A program made the position numbers and the translations under genes. The notes beneath the pieces are model-generated. The model did no database searches. It worked only from the letters and a program-made list of their open reading frames with translations, and was not told the DNA's origin. Below are positions 1 to 7,508 of a stretch of DNA of 64,000 nt, in pieces (positions within the stretch are counted from its first letter, which is position 1; every line of letters begins with the position of its first letter). This DNA is from Brucella sp. 21LCYQ03 (GTDB taxonomy: Bacteria; Pseudomonadota; Alphaproteobacteria; Rhizobiales; Rhizobiaceae), in contig NZ_JAMJWE010000016.1 in the NCBI RefSeq assembly GCF_023554105.1, forward strand, positions 1 through 64,000. Reading direction: 5' to 3'.

Positions 1-63
1 CATGGGTCAATTCTAAATGGAAATATCACCCCAAACTGGGTCAGTTCTCAGCGGCAATCAACA
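1..63. mobile_element. Probable terminal end of an IS21-type insertion sequence (partial)
   Basis: Two imperfect direct repeats of about 22 bases, each beginning TGGGTCA, start at 3 and 37 and lie 34 bases apart; the second runs to a terminal CA at about 62-63. Multiple copies of a terminal-repeat motif near the end, and ends finishing in CA, are usual in IS21-family elements. No transposase sequence lies inside the window, so the body would lie before base 1. The family assignment is from memory and only moderately sure; it could be a relic. Confidence 0.5.
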
Positions 64-296
64 GGGTAAGCATTAGTCCGTCTCAGTCACAAGCAATTCG
101 ATCCATTATTAACCCGCAAAAGCAGTCTGGCAGACAGTCGATGCGAAAGAGTTTTGGAAAGTGTACCGTTGTTCTGAAATTAAACGATAATAAAAACAGT
201 TAGTTATCCGGCTCAAAAACCGTAGTTTGCATGGTTTACAAACCAAAACAGCAGAAAAAAGAGTGTAAAAAACGGAAAAAACTTAATGAAATCAAA
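64..296. other. Intergenic stretch without a recognisable gene
   Basis: AT-rich spacer between the presumed IS end and the tRNA gene. It holds no convincing ORF. The only structure seen is a short palindrome (GGTTT-AC-AAACC near 234-245). It is the region downstream of the minus-strand tRNA. Confidence 0.5.
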
Positions 297-370
297 TGGC
301 TGGGGAACCTGGATTCGAACCAGGACTAACGGAGTCAGAGTCCGTGGGTCTACCGTTAACCTATTCCCCA
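297..370 (-). tRNA. tRNA-Gln (anticodon CUG)
   Basis: Read on the minus strand, 74 nt fold into a full cloverleaf: a 7-bp acceptor stem beginning TGGGGAA, a D arm, an anticodon stem ACGGA/TCCGT closing the loop CTCTGAC, a T arm containing GGTTCGAATCC, and an encoded 3' CCA. The central loop triplet is CTG, which reads the glutamine codon CAG. The presumed insertion-sequence end lies about 235 bases beyond its 3' end. Confidence 0.95.
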
Positions 371-568
371 GCAGGGTCGCGTTTCAGTTCAGTGTAACTG
401 AGAGCGATTTCGACAGAGGCGAGATGCTTCATTTGTCGGTGGCCACCATCTAGCGAACTCAAACGGGTAGCGCAAGCCCTTCTTTTAAAAAATATGGCAA
501 ATTCAGTTATTTCTTTATCGCACAGCGAGAGCATTGGCTGTCCATCGCAAATTCATCTGGCCGCGCAT
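371..568. other. Intergenic region with no gene seen
   Basis: Spacer between the tRNA gene and the terminator of the DUF1127 gene. It must contain the promoter of the minus-strand tRNA, but no clear -35/-10 pair stood out. The ORFs crossing it lack ribosome binding sites and family resemblance. Confidence 0.4.
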
Positions 569-601
569 AAAAAAAGCCCGGCAGCAGAGGTGCGGCCGGG
601 C
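569..601 (-). terminator. Rho-independent terminator of the DUF1127 gene
   Basis: GCCCGGC (576-582) pairs with GCCGGGC (595-601). On the minus strand the stem is followed by a run of seven T. It lies about 60 bases beyond the DUF1127 stop codon. Confidence 0.8.
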
Positions 602-662
602 AAAAGGGCAGGCTGGCCGAGAGGGTGCCCGGCTGTGAAGGTGGCGCCCGCCAGATGTTCGT

Positions 663-965
663 TCAGCAGATGTGACGCGTGGCCTCCACGCGTGCGCGTG
701 CATCTGCAAGTGCGGCCAGAACGCGGGTCGGATCGTCCGTCACACGTGTATGGATCGCGGTATAAATATCGCCACCATGAACTCCGATGTCTTTAAGCAG
801 GTAACTATCGAGCTGATTGAGGTGGACGACATGACGCCGGTTTCGGAAAAGCGTCCAGCGACGCATAACCGACGCAAACACGAAATTCACCATCTGGCGC
901 AGCACGGAGGTTGAAGTGCTGGTTGCGGGTAAATGTGTCATGGTGGTCTTGCTGATCGCTGTCAT
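663..965 (-). CDS. DUF1127 domain protein
   Basis: A 100-residue basic protein. Residues about 33-64 match the DUF1127 pattern: an Arg-rich stretch, then L-x-x-L-D-S-Y-L-L-K-D-I-G. Many family members are only 45-70 residues, so this one carries an N-terminal extension of about 30 residues rich in Thr/Ser and a C-terminal tail of about 35. A strong ribosome binding site (AAAGGAG) supports the start at 965. It is divergent from a LysR gene 163 bases away and is followed by its own terminator. In related bacteria DUF1127 proteins have been linked to RNA binding and to control by LysR-type VtlR. That this neighbouring LysR controls it is inference. Confidence 0.8.
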   Translation of the reverse strand: MTAISKTTMTHLPATSTSTSVLRQMVNFVFASVMRRWTLFRNRRHVVHLNQLDSYLLKDIGVHGGDIYTAIHTRVTDDPTRVLAALADARARVEATRHIC

Positions 966-1128
966 TGCCGCTCTCCTTTAAGCGCGCGTTTTCAAAATGT
1001 TTCTATCGTCAGGTCATTCGCTTTCGCGTCTCCATTCTCTGCGACGCCAGCTTTATCCAATAATAGAATTGATTGTTCCAACGAATGTTTTTAATGTAAT
1101 AGTTCAATAATTATGATGGATCGTTTCG

Positions 1129-2085
1129 ATGAGCGCGCCTTTAGATCTAGACCAGTTGCAAACCTTCATTGCTATTGCGGATACGGGTAGTTTCACCAAA
1201 GCGGCCGATGCTGTTTTCAAAACACAATCAGCAGTTTCCATGCAGATGCGTCGCCTTGAAGAGCGTATTGGAAAGCCGCTTTTTGAGCGGGATGGGCGCA
1301 TTAATCGCCTGACCGAAGATGGCGAGCGGCTGTTGCTCTACGCGCGGCGGATGCTGATGCTTAATGGTGAAACCATCGCGGCCTTTGATGATACGCAACT
1401 CGAAGGTCATGTGCGCATTGGTACGCCTGATGATTATGCGGATCGGTTTTTGCCCGAAATCATGGCGCGATTTGCGCGCTCAAATCCGCGCGTTGAGTTG
1501 TCTGTGGTTTGTGAACCGACGGTTAATCTGGACGATATGATCCGTCGCGGCACGCTCGATATTGCACTCGTCACCCAATGCGATGATAAGCGCCGGTCTG
1601 AAGTGGTACGAACCGAACCGCTTTTGTGGGTGACTTCGGCCACGCATGCGGTGCATGAAGAGGCGATGTTGCCGCTGGCGGTGGGAAGACCCACATGCAT
1701 CTGGCGCCATGCCGCGATTGATGTCCTTGAGCAGGCAAGTCGCGATTATCGCATTATCATCACGAGCTGGTCGGCGACCGTTCTGGCGGCGGCGGTTCTT
1801 TCGGGGTTGGCTGTTTCTGTTTTGCCGGAATGTGCGCTGCGTCCCGGTATGCGCGTGCTAGGCGAGGCTGATGGCTTTGGTGCTTTGCCGGAATTTGGCA
1901 TCGGCATCATGCGCGGACACACCAAGCAGAACGCAATTGTGGATGCACTGGCACAGCATATTATTGAAAGTCTTGATAATATTTCTTCACCCGCTCCGGC
2001 AGCTCTTGCCTCAGCTGAGGTTGCATCTTTCCCATCCGTCCGAACGCGTCGCGTGCGCAGTAACGAGTTGTTACCGGGCTGGTGA
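1129..2085 (+). CDS. LysR-family transcriptional regulator
   Basis: 318 residues. The N-terminal winged helix (about 6-65) has the usual LysR order: L-D-Q-L-Q-T-F, then G-S-F-T-K-A-A, then S-A-V-S-M-Q-M-R-R-L-E. A periplasmic-binding-protein-like effector domain follows (about 93-290). A tail of about 30 residues rich in Ser/Ala/Pro and Arg extends past the usual end. The gene diverges from DUF1127, so the 966-1128 spacer probably holds operators for both. The effector is not predictable from sequence. The 3' end lies 83 bases before the chosen xseA start. Confidence 0.9.
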   Translation: MSAPLDLDQLQTFIAIADTGSFTKAADAVFKTQSAVSMQMRRLEERIGKPLFERDGRINRLTEDGERLLLYARRMLMLNGETIAAFDDTQLEGHVRIGTPDDYADRFLPEIMARFARSNPRVELSVVCEPTVNLDDMIRRGTLDIALVTQCDDKRRSEVVRTEPLLWVTSATHAVHEEAMLPLAVGRPTCIWRHAAIDVLEQASRDYRIIITSWSATVLAAAVLSGLAVSVLPECALRPGMRVLGEADGFGALPEFGIGIMRGHTKQNAIVDALAQHIIESLDNISSPAPAALASAEVASFPSVRTRRVRSNELLPGW

Positions 2086-2168
2086 GCGTTGAACGTGCAT
2101 AAGCTTAAAGAGTGGCGTCTTGTCCCGTTGACCCAAAATCCTTGACTGATACCTATTGCAGGATGAGC

Positions 2169-3746
2169 ATGGGTTTCGATTCTGATCCTAAGGGCACCGC
2201 TTCCAATGTAGCGGAATATAGCGTTTCTGAGATTTCCGGCGCTCTGAAGCGCACGGTGGAAGATACGTTTGCGCATGTGCGTGTGCGCGGCGAAATTTCC
2301 GGCTATCGCGGACCGCATTCGTCGGGACATGCCTATTTTGCGTTGAAAGATGACCGCTCGCGGCTTGAAGCCGTGATCTGGCGCGGCTCGATGGGGCGTT
2401 TGCGCTTTCGTCCCGAAGAGGGCATGGAGGTTATCGCCACTGGCAAGCTGACCACCTATCCGGGTTCATCCAAATATCAGATCGTCATTGAGCAGATGGA
2501 ACCTGCGGGTGCCGGTGCTCTGATGGCACTGCTTGAAGAGCGCAAGCGCAGGCTTGGTGCTGAAGGTTTGTTCGATCCCGCTGCAAAACAGCTTCTGCCG
2601 TTTATGCCGCGGGTGATTGGGGTTGTTACATCACCAACGGGCGCTGTTATCCGCGACATCATTCATCGTATTTCGGACCGCTATCCGTTGCACGTGGTTG
2701 TCTGGCCCGTGCGTGTGCAGGGCGAGACGAGCGGTGCTGAAGTGGCGGCTGCGGTTGATGGTTTTAACGCATTGCCGGAAAATGGAGCAATAGCGCGGCC
2801 TGACGTGCTGATTGTCGCGCGCGGTGGTGGCAGTCTTGAAGACCTGTGGGGCTTCAACGATGAGATCGTTGTGCGAGCGGTTGCGGCTTCACATATTCCG
2901 GTTATTTCGGCTGTCGGCCATGAGACCGACTGGACGCTGATTGATCTTGCAGCAGATGTGCGCGCACCTACGCCGACAGGTGCAGCCGAAATGGCGGTGC
3001 CTGTGAAGGCTGATCTGGTAGCAACAGTTGCCGCGCAATCGGCCCGCCTTGCGTCTGCCATGTCGCGTTTCATTGATCTGAAGCGTCAAGCCTACCGCGC
3101 TGCCGGTCGTGCGCTGCCATCCGCCGATCAGCTGCTTGCCCTGCCGCGTCGTCGCTTCGATGAGGCTGCGTCTCGCCTCACACGCGGTTTGTTTGTGAAT
3201 ACACAAAAGAAGCGCGTACAGTTTGAAGGCCGTGCGCGGCAGTTGTCGCCACGTTTGCTGCAACGTGGCTTTGACGAGCAAAAGCGTCATATGAAGCTGC
3301 TCGGTCAGCGATTGCCGCGCGCGCTGGAAGCATTTTTGCGCGAGCGCCGCATCGTGTTTGCACGGCGTGCCGATCGGCTGACGCCGGAGCCTTTGCTGAG
3401 GCGGACAACGCTTGCGAAAAATGCCATGGAGCAGCTCGATCGCCGCCGCGATCAGGCGATTAACATATTGATTGAGCGCACCAAAAGACGCGGGCAGGAA
3501 CTGGAACGACTGATGCGAACGCTTTCATATGAAAGTGTGCTTGATCGCGGTTTTGCGGTTGTCTTTGATGCGGAAGGCAAGCCAGTGAAGCAAGCGGCAA
3601 GCGTTGGCAATGGCGATGCTTTATCGATTCGATTCCGCGATGGTGATGTTTCTGCAGTGGCTGGGGATGCTTCAGCAATGTCTTCAAAGACCACAAAGCG
3701 AAAAGCGACGACACCCGGTTCCGACGGGCAGAATTCGCTATTCTAG
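2169..3746 (+). CDS. xseA: Exodeoxyribonuclease VII large subunit
   Basis: Catalytic subunit of exonuclease VII, which with the small XseB subunits degrades single-stranded DNA to oligonucleotides in both directions. The N-terminal OB-fold (about 12-110) binds single-stranded DNA. The nuclease core carries [19 protein letters not shown] (near 217) and G-H-E-T-D (near 250). A long Arg-rich helical region follows, as expected for the subunit that wraps XseB. The start at 2169 (M-G-F-D-S-D) was chosen over the in-frame 2112 because homology begins just after it; 2163 is possible. At 525 residues it fits the family. xseB is not in the window. Confidence 0.95.
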   Translation: MGFDSDPKGTASNVAEYSVSEISGALKRTVEDTFAHVRVRGEISGYRGPHSSGHAYFALKDDRSRLEAVIWRGSMGRLRFRPEEGMEVIATGKLTTYPGSSKYQIVIEQMEPAGAGALMALLEERKRRLGAEGLFDPAAKQLLPFMPRVIGVVTSPTGAVIRDIIHRISDRYPLHVVVWPVRVQGETSGAEVAAAVDGFNALPENGAIARPDVLIVARGGGSLEDLWGFNDEIVVRAVAASHIPVISAVGHETDWTLIDLAADVRAPTPTGAAEMAVPVKADLVATVAAQSARLASAMSRFIDLKRQAYRAAGRALPSADQLLALPRRRFDEAASRLTRGLFVNTQKKRVQFEGRARQLSPRLLQRGFDEQKRHMKLLGQRLPRALEAFLRERRIVFARRADRLTPEPLLRRTTLAKNAMEQLDRRRDQAINILIERTKRRGQELERLMRTLSYESVLDRGFAVVFDAEGKPVKQAASVGNGDALSIRFRDGDVSAVAGDASAMSSKTTKRKATTPGSDGQNSLF

Positions 3747-3867
3747 CAATAGTTTTATAGTGATTTTACGTAAGCTGCATATCTCTTAAGGCTGACTTAA
3801 GTTTGGTCTTCTCTTTCAGGACGATGTGAGTCGATTGGCTCAATCGGATGCAAATGAAAGAGTTTTA

Positions 3868-4584
3868 ATGTCGAATAAATCGTCTCAGGTCAGTGGGGTA
3901 ACGAGCCGCCGTGCTTTTCTGATTGGTGCCAGCGCTGTTGCATTATCAGGCTGTGTTTCGACAGTGCAGCAGGTGGCGCCTGCAAAAGTAGCTGCGCCGG
4001 TGCGTGCCGTGCCACCTATGTATGAAGCAATGCCTTATGAGCAATTTCCACTGCCTGCGGTGAATGTGGCTAAGGTTGATCCGAAGTTCTGGCGGCAGGA
4101 AGTCGATTATTTCACCGATGAAGCACCCGGCACAGTTATTGTCGATACGCCGAACAAATATCTCTATCATGTCCGAAGCAATAGACGCGCCATGCGGTAT
4201 GGTATTGGTGTGGGGCGCGATGGTTTTTCGTGGGCGGGCCGCGCGATCATCGCCTATAAGCGTGAGTGGCCGCGCTGGACACCACCGGATGAAATGGTCG
4301 CTCGTCAACCAGCGCTTCAACCCTATAGCATTGCCAATGGTGGTATGCCTCCGGGCCTGAAGAACCCGCTCGGATCGCGTGCGCTTTATATTCACAAGGA
4401 TGGCCGCGACACGATCTATCGTATTCATGGTTCTCCTGAGGAATGGAGCATCGGCAAGGCCGTGTCGTCGGGTTGTATTCGCCTGCTCAATCAGGATGTG
4501 ATCGATCTTTATAACAATGTGCGTGATGGCAGCACGATTGTCGTTATTCCTGATCCGAGTAAGGGAACACAGGTAACGGCCTGA
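3868..4584 (+). CDS. L,D-transpeptidase (YkuD family) with Tat-type lipoprotein signal
   Basis: 238 residues. The N terminus carries S-R-R-A-F-L, a hydrophobic stretch, then the lipobox L-S-G-C, suggesting twin-arginine export followed by lipidation. The YkuD domain (about 85-225) ends in the active-site motif H-G-S-P-x-x-W-x-I-G-K-A-V-S-S-G-C-I-R with catalytic Cys near 203. Such enzymes form 3-3 peptidoglycan cross-links or attach proteins to peptidoglycan. The start at 3868 puts the signal peptide near the N terminus; a GTG at 3826 is an in-frame alternative with an AGGA upstream. A related gene lies at 21138-21908. Confidence 0.88.
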   Translation: MSNKSSQVSGVTSRRAFLIGASAVALSGCVSTVQQVAPAKVAAPVRAVPPMYEAMPYEQFPLPAVNVAKVDPKFWRQEVDYFTDEAPGTVIVDTPNKYLYHVRSNRRAMRYGIGVGRDGFSWAGRAIIAYKREWPRWTPPDEMVARQPALQPYSIANGGMPPGLKNPLGSRALYIHKDGRDTIYRIHGSPEEWSIGKAVSSGCIRLLNQDVIDLYNNVRDGSTIVVIPDPSKGTQVTA

Positions 4585-4589
4585 TAAAT

Positions 4590-4615
4590 AAAAGGCGCGG
4601 AATTCCGCGCCTTTT
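4590..4615. terminator. Bidirectional terminator between the L,D-transpeptidase and gshA
   Basis: AAAGGCGCGG and its inverted copy CCGCGCCTTT flank AATT, making a perfect hairpin with A and T runs on either side. It separates convergent genes and can serve both strands. Confidence 0.85.
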
Positions 4616-4649
4616 GCCTTTCAAAGAATCTCCACTTTGGGAGATAAGC

Positions 4650-6023
4650 CTAATATACATATTCGAGGAATATCGGCTCAATTGATCCGGCCCACACGCT
4701 ATTGTAAGCCTTGAGCATGCGTTCTGCATCCGTTATTCCTGCGGCAACGATTTCTTCCAGCGGTGCCAGAAAATGCGTTTCGTCAAAGCCGTCGCTGTTC
4801 AACTGTTTGCGGTTGAGAAGACCAAGGCGCGAAATTTCCAGTGTTTTGCGCGCGATCTGTGCCACTGGCTTGCCACGGAACGTAGCATTAAGCGCTTTCG
4901 CAGGCACCTCGTTGCGTAGCGCCAGAACCTCTTCATATGTCCAGTCTTTCGTCAGATATTCTGCAGCATCGAGCGCTTCATCATCATAAAGCAGACCAAC
5001 CCAATAGGCAGGCAGAGCGCAGATGCGACGCCATGGGCCACCATCGGCACCACGCATTTCGAGGAAGCGCTTGAGGCGCACTTCCGGGAACAGCGTGGAA
5101 AGATGATTGGTCCAGTCGCCCATATTCGGAACCGGATCGCTAACTTCGCCCTTCAAAGCGCCATTCATAAACTGGCGGAAGGTGACATGCGTGCAGTCAT
5201 GATAGCGGCCGTCACGCAGGATGAAATACATCGGAACGTCGAGCGCCCATTCGACATAATCAATGAAGCCGAAGTTTTCCGAGAAAACAAATGGCAACAC
5301 GCCTGAACGCTGGTTGTCGGTATCGCGCCAGATGTCCGAGCGCCATGACTGAAGGCCGTTTGGCTTGCCTTCGGTGAAAGGCGAGCTTGAAAAGAGCGCA
5401 GTCGCAATTGACTGCAACTTCATCGAAACCTGCATTTTGCGGCGCATGTCGGTTTCGGAGCTGAAGTCGAGATTAACCTGAACAGTCGAGGTGCGGTACA
5501 TCATGTCGAGACCTTCATGCCCGACTTTCGGCATGTAGTTGCTCATGATCTTATAACGCGACTTCGGCATAACGGGCGTTTCTGCCAGCGTCCATTTCGG
5601 GCTACCGCCAAGGCCGAGGAAGCGAATGCCGAGTGGTTCAGCAATCTCACGCACCTGCGAAAGATGCGCATTCACTTCGCGGCATGTCTGATGAATGGAC
5701 GAAAGCGGCGCGCCGGAGAGCTCAAACTGGCCACCCGGTTCGAGTGAAATCGCACCCTGTCCGGTTGGTTCAACGAGGCCAATAATATTGCCTTCATCGA
5801 TGATCGGCTCCCAGCCAAGCTTGGCTTTCATGCCTTCGAGAATGGCTTTAATACCGCGCGCTCCATCATAGGGAACAGGGCTGTTATCCACGACATAGAA
5901 CGGAAATTTTTCGTGCTCGGTGCCGATGCGCCAAGCATCTTTTGGCTTGCTACCTTCAGCGAGGTAGGCTGCGAGTTCTTCAACACCAGTCAGTGCTGTT
6001 TCATCGGTCGTGTCGCGCGCCAT
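4650..6023 (-). CDS. gshA: Glutamate-cysteine ligase
   Basis: Joins glutamate and cysteine by a gamma bond, the first step of glutathione synthesis, using ATP in the cytosol. The 457-residue length and sequence fit the plant-type single-domain class typical of alphaproteobacteria. Visible landmarks are G-T-E-H-E-K-F-P-F near residue 35, L-E-P-G-G-Q-F-E-L-S-G near 95, and R-F-L-E-M-R-G-A-D-G near 320. It ends convergently with the L,D-transpeptidase. It is transcribed in the same direction as rsmE upstream, but a gap of about 100 bases leaves room for its own promoter. Confidence 0.95.
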   Translation of the reverse strand: MARDTTDETALTGVEELAAYLAEGSKPKDAWRIGTEHEKFPFYVVDNSPVPYDGARGIKAILEGMKAKLGWEPIIDEGNIIGLVEPTGQGAISLEPGGQFELSGAPLSSIHQTCREVNAHLSQVREIAEPLGIRFLGLGGSPKWTLAETPVMPKSRYKIMSNYMPKVGHEGLDMMYRTSTVQVNLDFSSETDMRRKMQVSMKLQSIATALFSSSPFTEGKPNGLQSWRSDIWRDTDNQRSGVLPFVFSENFGFIDYVEWALDVPMYFILRDGRYHDCTHVTFRQFMNGALKGEVSDPVPNMGDWTNHLSTLFPEVRLKRFLEMRGADGGPWRRICALPAYWVGLLYDDEALDAAEYLTKDWTYEEVLALRNEVPAKALNATFRGKPVAQIARKTLEISRLGLLNRKQLNSDGFDETHFLAPLEEIVAAGITDAERMLKAYNSVWAGSIEPIFLEYVY

Positions 6024-6121
6024 ATAGTTTGTCCCTAGTCGAATTTGTCTTTGTCAGCGTGATTGGACAAATTTGTCAAATCGCGCAAGTCAATTTCATT
6101 GATGATTGAATTTTCTCGAAT

Positions 6122-6868
6122 TCATGCTGGTGTTTTCCAGTCGCCCAACACGGCTTGAACAAGTGTCAGTGCCGCAACCGCTGCGGTATCAGCGCGCAGA
6201 ATGCGTGGTCCAAGCGGAACGGCGGTCACAAAAGGCAGGCTGCGCAATTGCTGGCGCTCGCCTTCAGAAAAGCCGCCTTCTGGCCCAATCAGCACCGCAT
6301 AGGGGCCGGGTTTCAAACCGCTGAGAATGGTTAGCGGATCATCGGTCTCATGACCTTCATCGCAGAAGATCAGGCGACGTGAATGGTCCCATTGTTCTAA
6401 AAAGCGGTCAAAGCGCAAAGCATCGCGACATTCTGGGATTGCCAGCACGCCGCATTGTTCCGCGGCTTCAATCGCATTAGCTTTGATGCGGTCGGTGCCA
6501 AGTTTGGGCACTTGTGTATGCTGCGTGACCACGGGTTGCAGCACGCCTGCACCCATTTCAACGGCCTTCTGCACCATATAATCAAGCCGACCCTGTTTGA
6601 GCGGTGCAAAACAATAGATCAGATCGCAGGGCGCAGGCTGCGGGCGGGTTTGTTCAAGCGCCTCGAGAAAAAGCCGCTTCTTGCCTTCTGGCCGAAGCCT
6701 CACTTTCCATTCGCCGTCCTGCCCGTTAAAGGCCAGAACTTCGTCGCCTTCCTTCAACCGCAGCACATGCATCAGATAATGGGTGGCTTGGGTTTGGGCT
6801 TCGACGCTTGCCCCTGTGGCAAGGCCAGCTTCAATATGAATTCGTTGCATTTTATAATTTGCGCGCAT
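6122..6868 (-). CDS. rsmE: 16S rRNA (uracil-1498-N3)-methyltransferase
   Basis: Methylates U1498 of 16S rRNA using S-adenosylmethionine. It has an N-terminal PUA-like domain (about 1-75) and a C-terminal SPOUT domain whose knot carries [12 protein letters not shown] and [12 protein letters not shown] chose the start at 6868 (M-R-A-N-Y-K-M-Q-R) because family homology begins there; the frame stays open to 6961 but that extension has no family match. ATG 6850 is also possible. 248 residues fits the family. Confidence 0.93.
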   Translation of the reverse strand: MRANYKMQRIHIEAGLATGASVEAQTQATHYLMHVLRLKEGDEVLAFNGQDGEWKVRLRPEGKKRLFLEALEQTRPQPAPCDLIYCFAPLKQGRLDYMVQKAVEMGAGVLQPVVTQHTQVPKLGTDRIKANAIEAAEQCGVLAIPECRDALRFDRFLEQWDHSRRLIFCDEGHETDDPLTILSGLKPGPYAVLIGPEGGFSEGERQQLRSLPFVTAVPLGPRILRADTAAVAALTLVQAVLGDWKTPA

Positions 6869-6996
6869 TCCGCATCGATGACAGAGGGCAGGGCTAATGG
6901 TCAAGCCTTTTGGTCGCGCCCAATGCATCGGGAGCGACGTTACACGTTTAATTGATACCAATAAAAACCAGTTGAAATAAACTAAATTGTATCCAT

Positions 6997-7016
6997 ATAG
7001 ATATGAACCTATCTAT
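6997..7016. promoter_or_regulatory. Candidate MarR operator
   Basis: A perfect inverted repeat, ATAGATA - 6 bases - TATCTAT, sits 18 bases before the marR start codon. A 20-base palindrome in this position is typical of MarR autoregulation. Ownership by this MarR is inferred from position only. Confidence 0.55.
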
Positions 7017-7034
7017 TTGAATGGAACTTAAATC

Positions 7035-7472
7035 ATGAAACAGGCCTGGGTCGAATTTGCACCGTTGCTCTCAGCCAATTCGCGCGGATGGCGTAAAGCT
7101 TTTGACGCGGCAATGGCAGAGCACAGTCTTTCGGATGCAAAAGCCATTCCGCTCATGACCCTTCTGCGGCATGGCGACTGCATCCCGCAGGGTGTGCTGG
7201 CTGAACGAGTTGGCATTGAAGGCGCAACAATTGTTCGCGTGGTGGATGATCTGGAAAAAGAAAACTTGATCCGCCGTATCGCAGACGACTCGGACCGCCG
7301 GGTAAAACTTATTGAGCTTACCGATGAGGGCCGCGCGCTCGCACAGAAAGTCGAAAAGACTGCGGCGCGGTTGCGCACAGCCTTTCTGGGTGATCTCGAT
7401 CCGGAAGCCGTCGATATTGCGATGGATGTGCTGCGCAAGCTTCATGAGAAGTTTCAGAACCAGCCTTCCTGA
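7035..7472 (+). CDS. MarR-family transcriptional regulator
   Basis: 145 residues with a MarR winged helix (about 30-115). It includes the recognition region G-A-T-I-V-R-V-V-D-D-L-E and the wing D-S-D-R-R-V-K-L-I-E-L-T. Proteins of this family repress efflux or catabolic genes and release DNA when bound by small aromatic compounds. It is the first gene of a run with the FUSC pump gene 36 bases downstream, and a palindrome precedes its start. The likely role is a local repressor of the pump operon, induced by a pump substrate (inference from context). Confidence 0.9.
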   Translation: MKQAWVEFAPLLSANSRGWRKAFDAAMAEHSLSDAKAIPLMTLLRHGDCIPQGVLAERVGIEGATIVRVVDDLEKENLIRRIADDSDRRVKLIELTDEGRALAQKVEKTAARLRTAFLGDLDPEAVDIAMDVLRKLHEKFQNQPS

Positions 7473-7508
7473 GCAGAACACGCTTCAACAACTATAGCTG
7501 TAAACAAA

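Noticed and set aside
494-796. A 100-codon plus-strand frame opposite the DUF1127 gene and its terminator
   Set aside because: It crosses the terminator hairpin and runs antisense to the DUF1127 gene, with no ribosome binding site.
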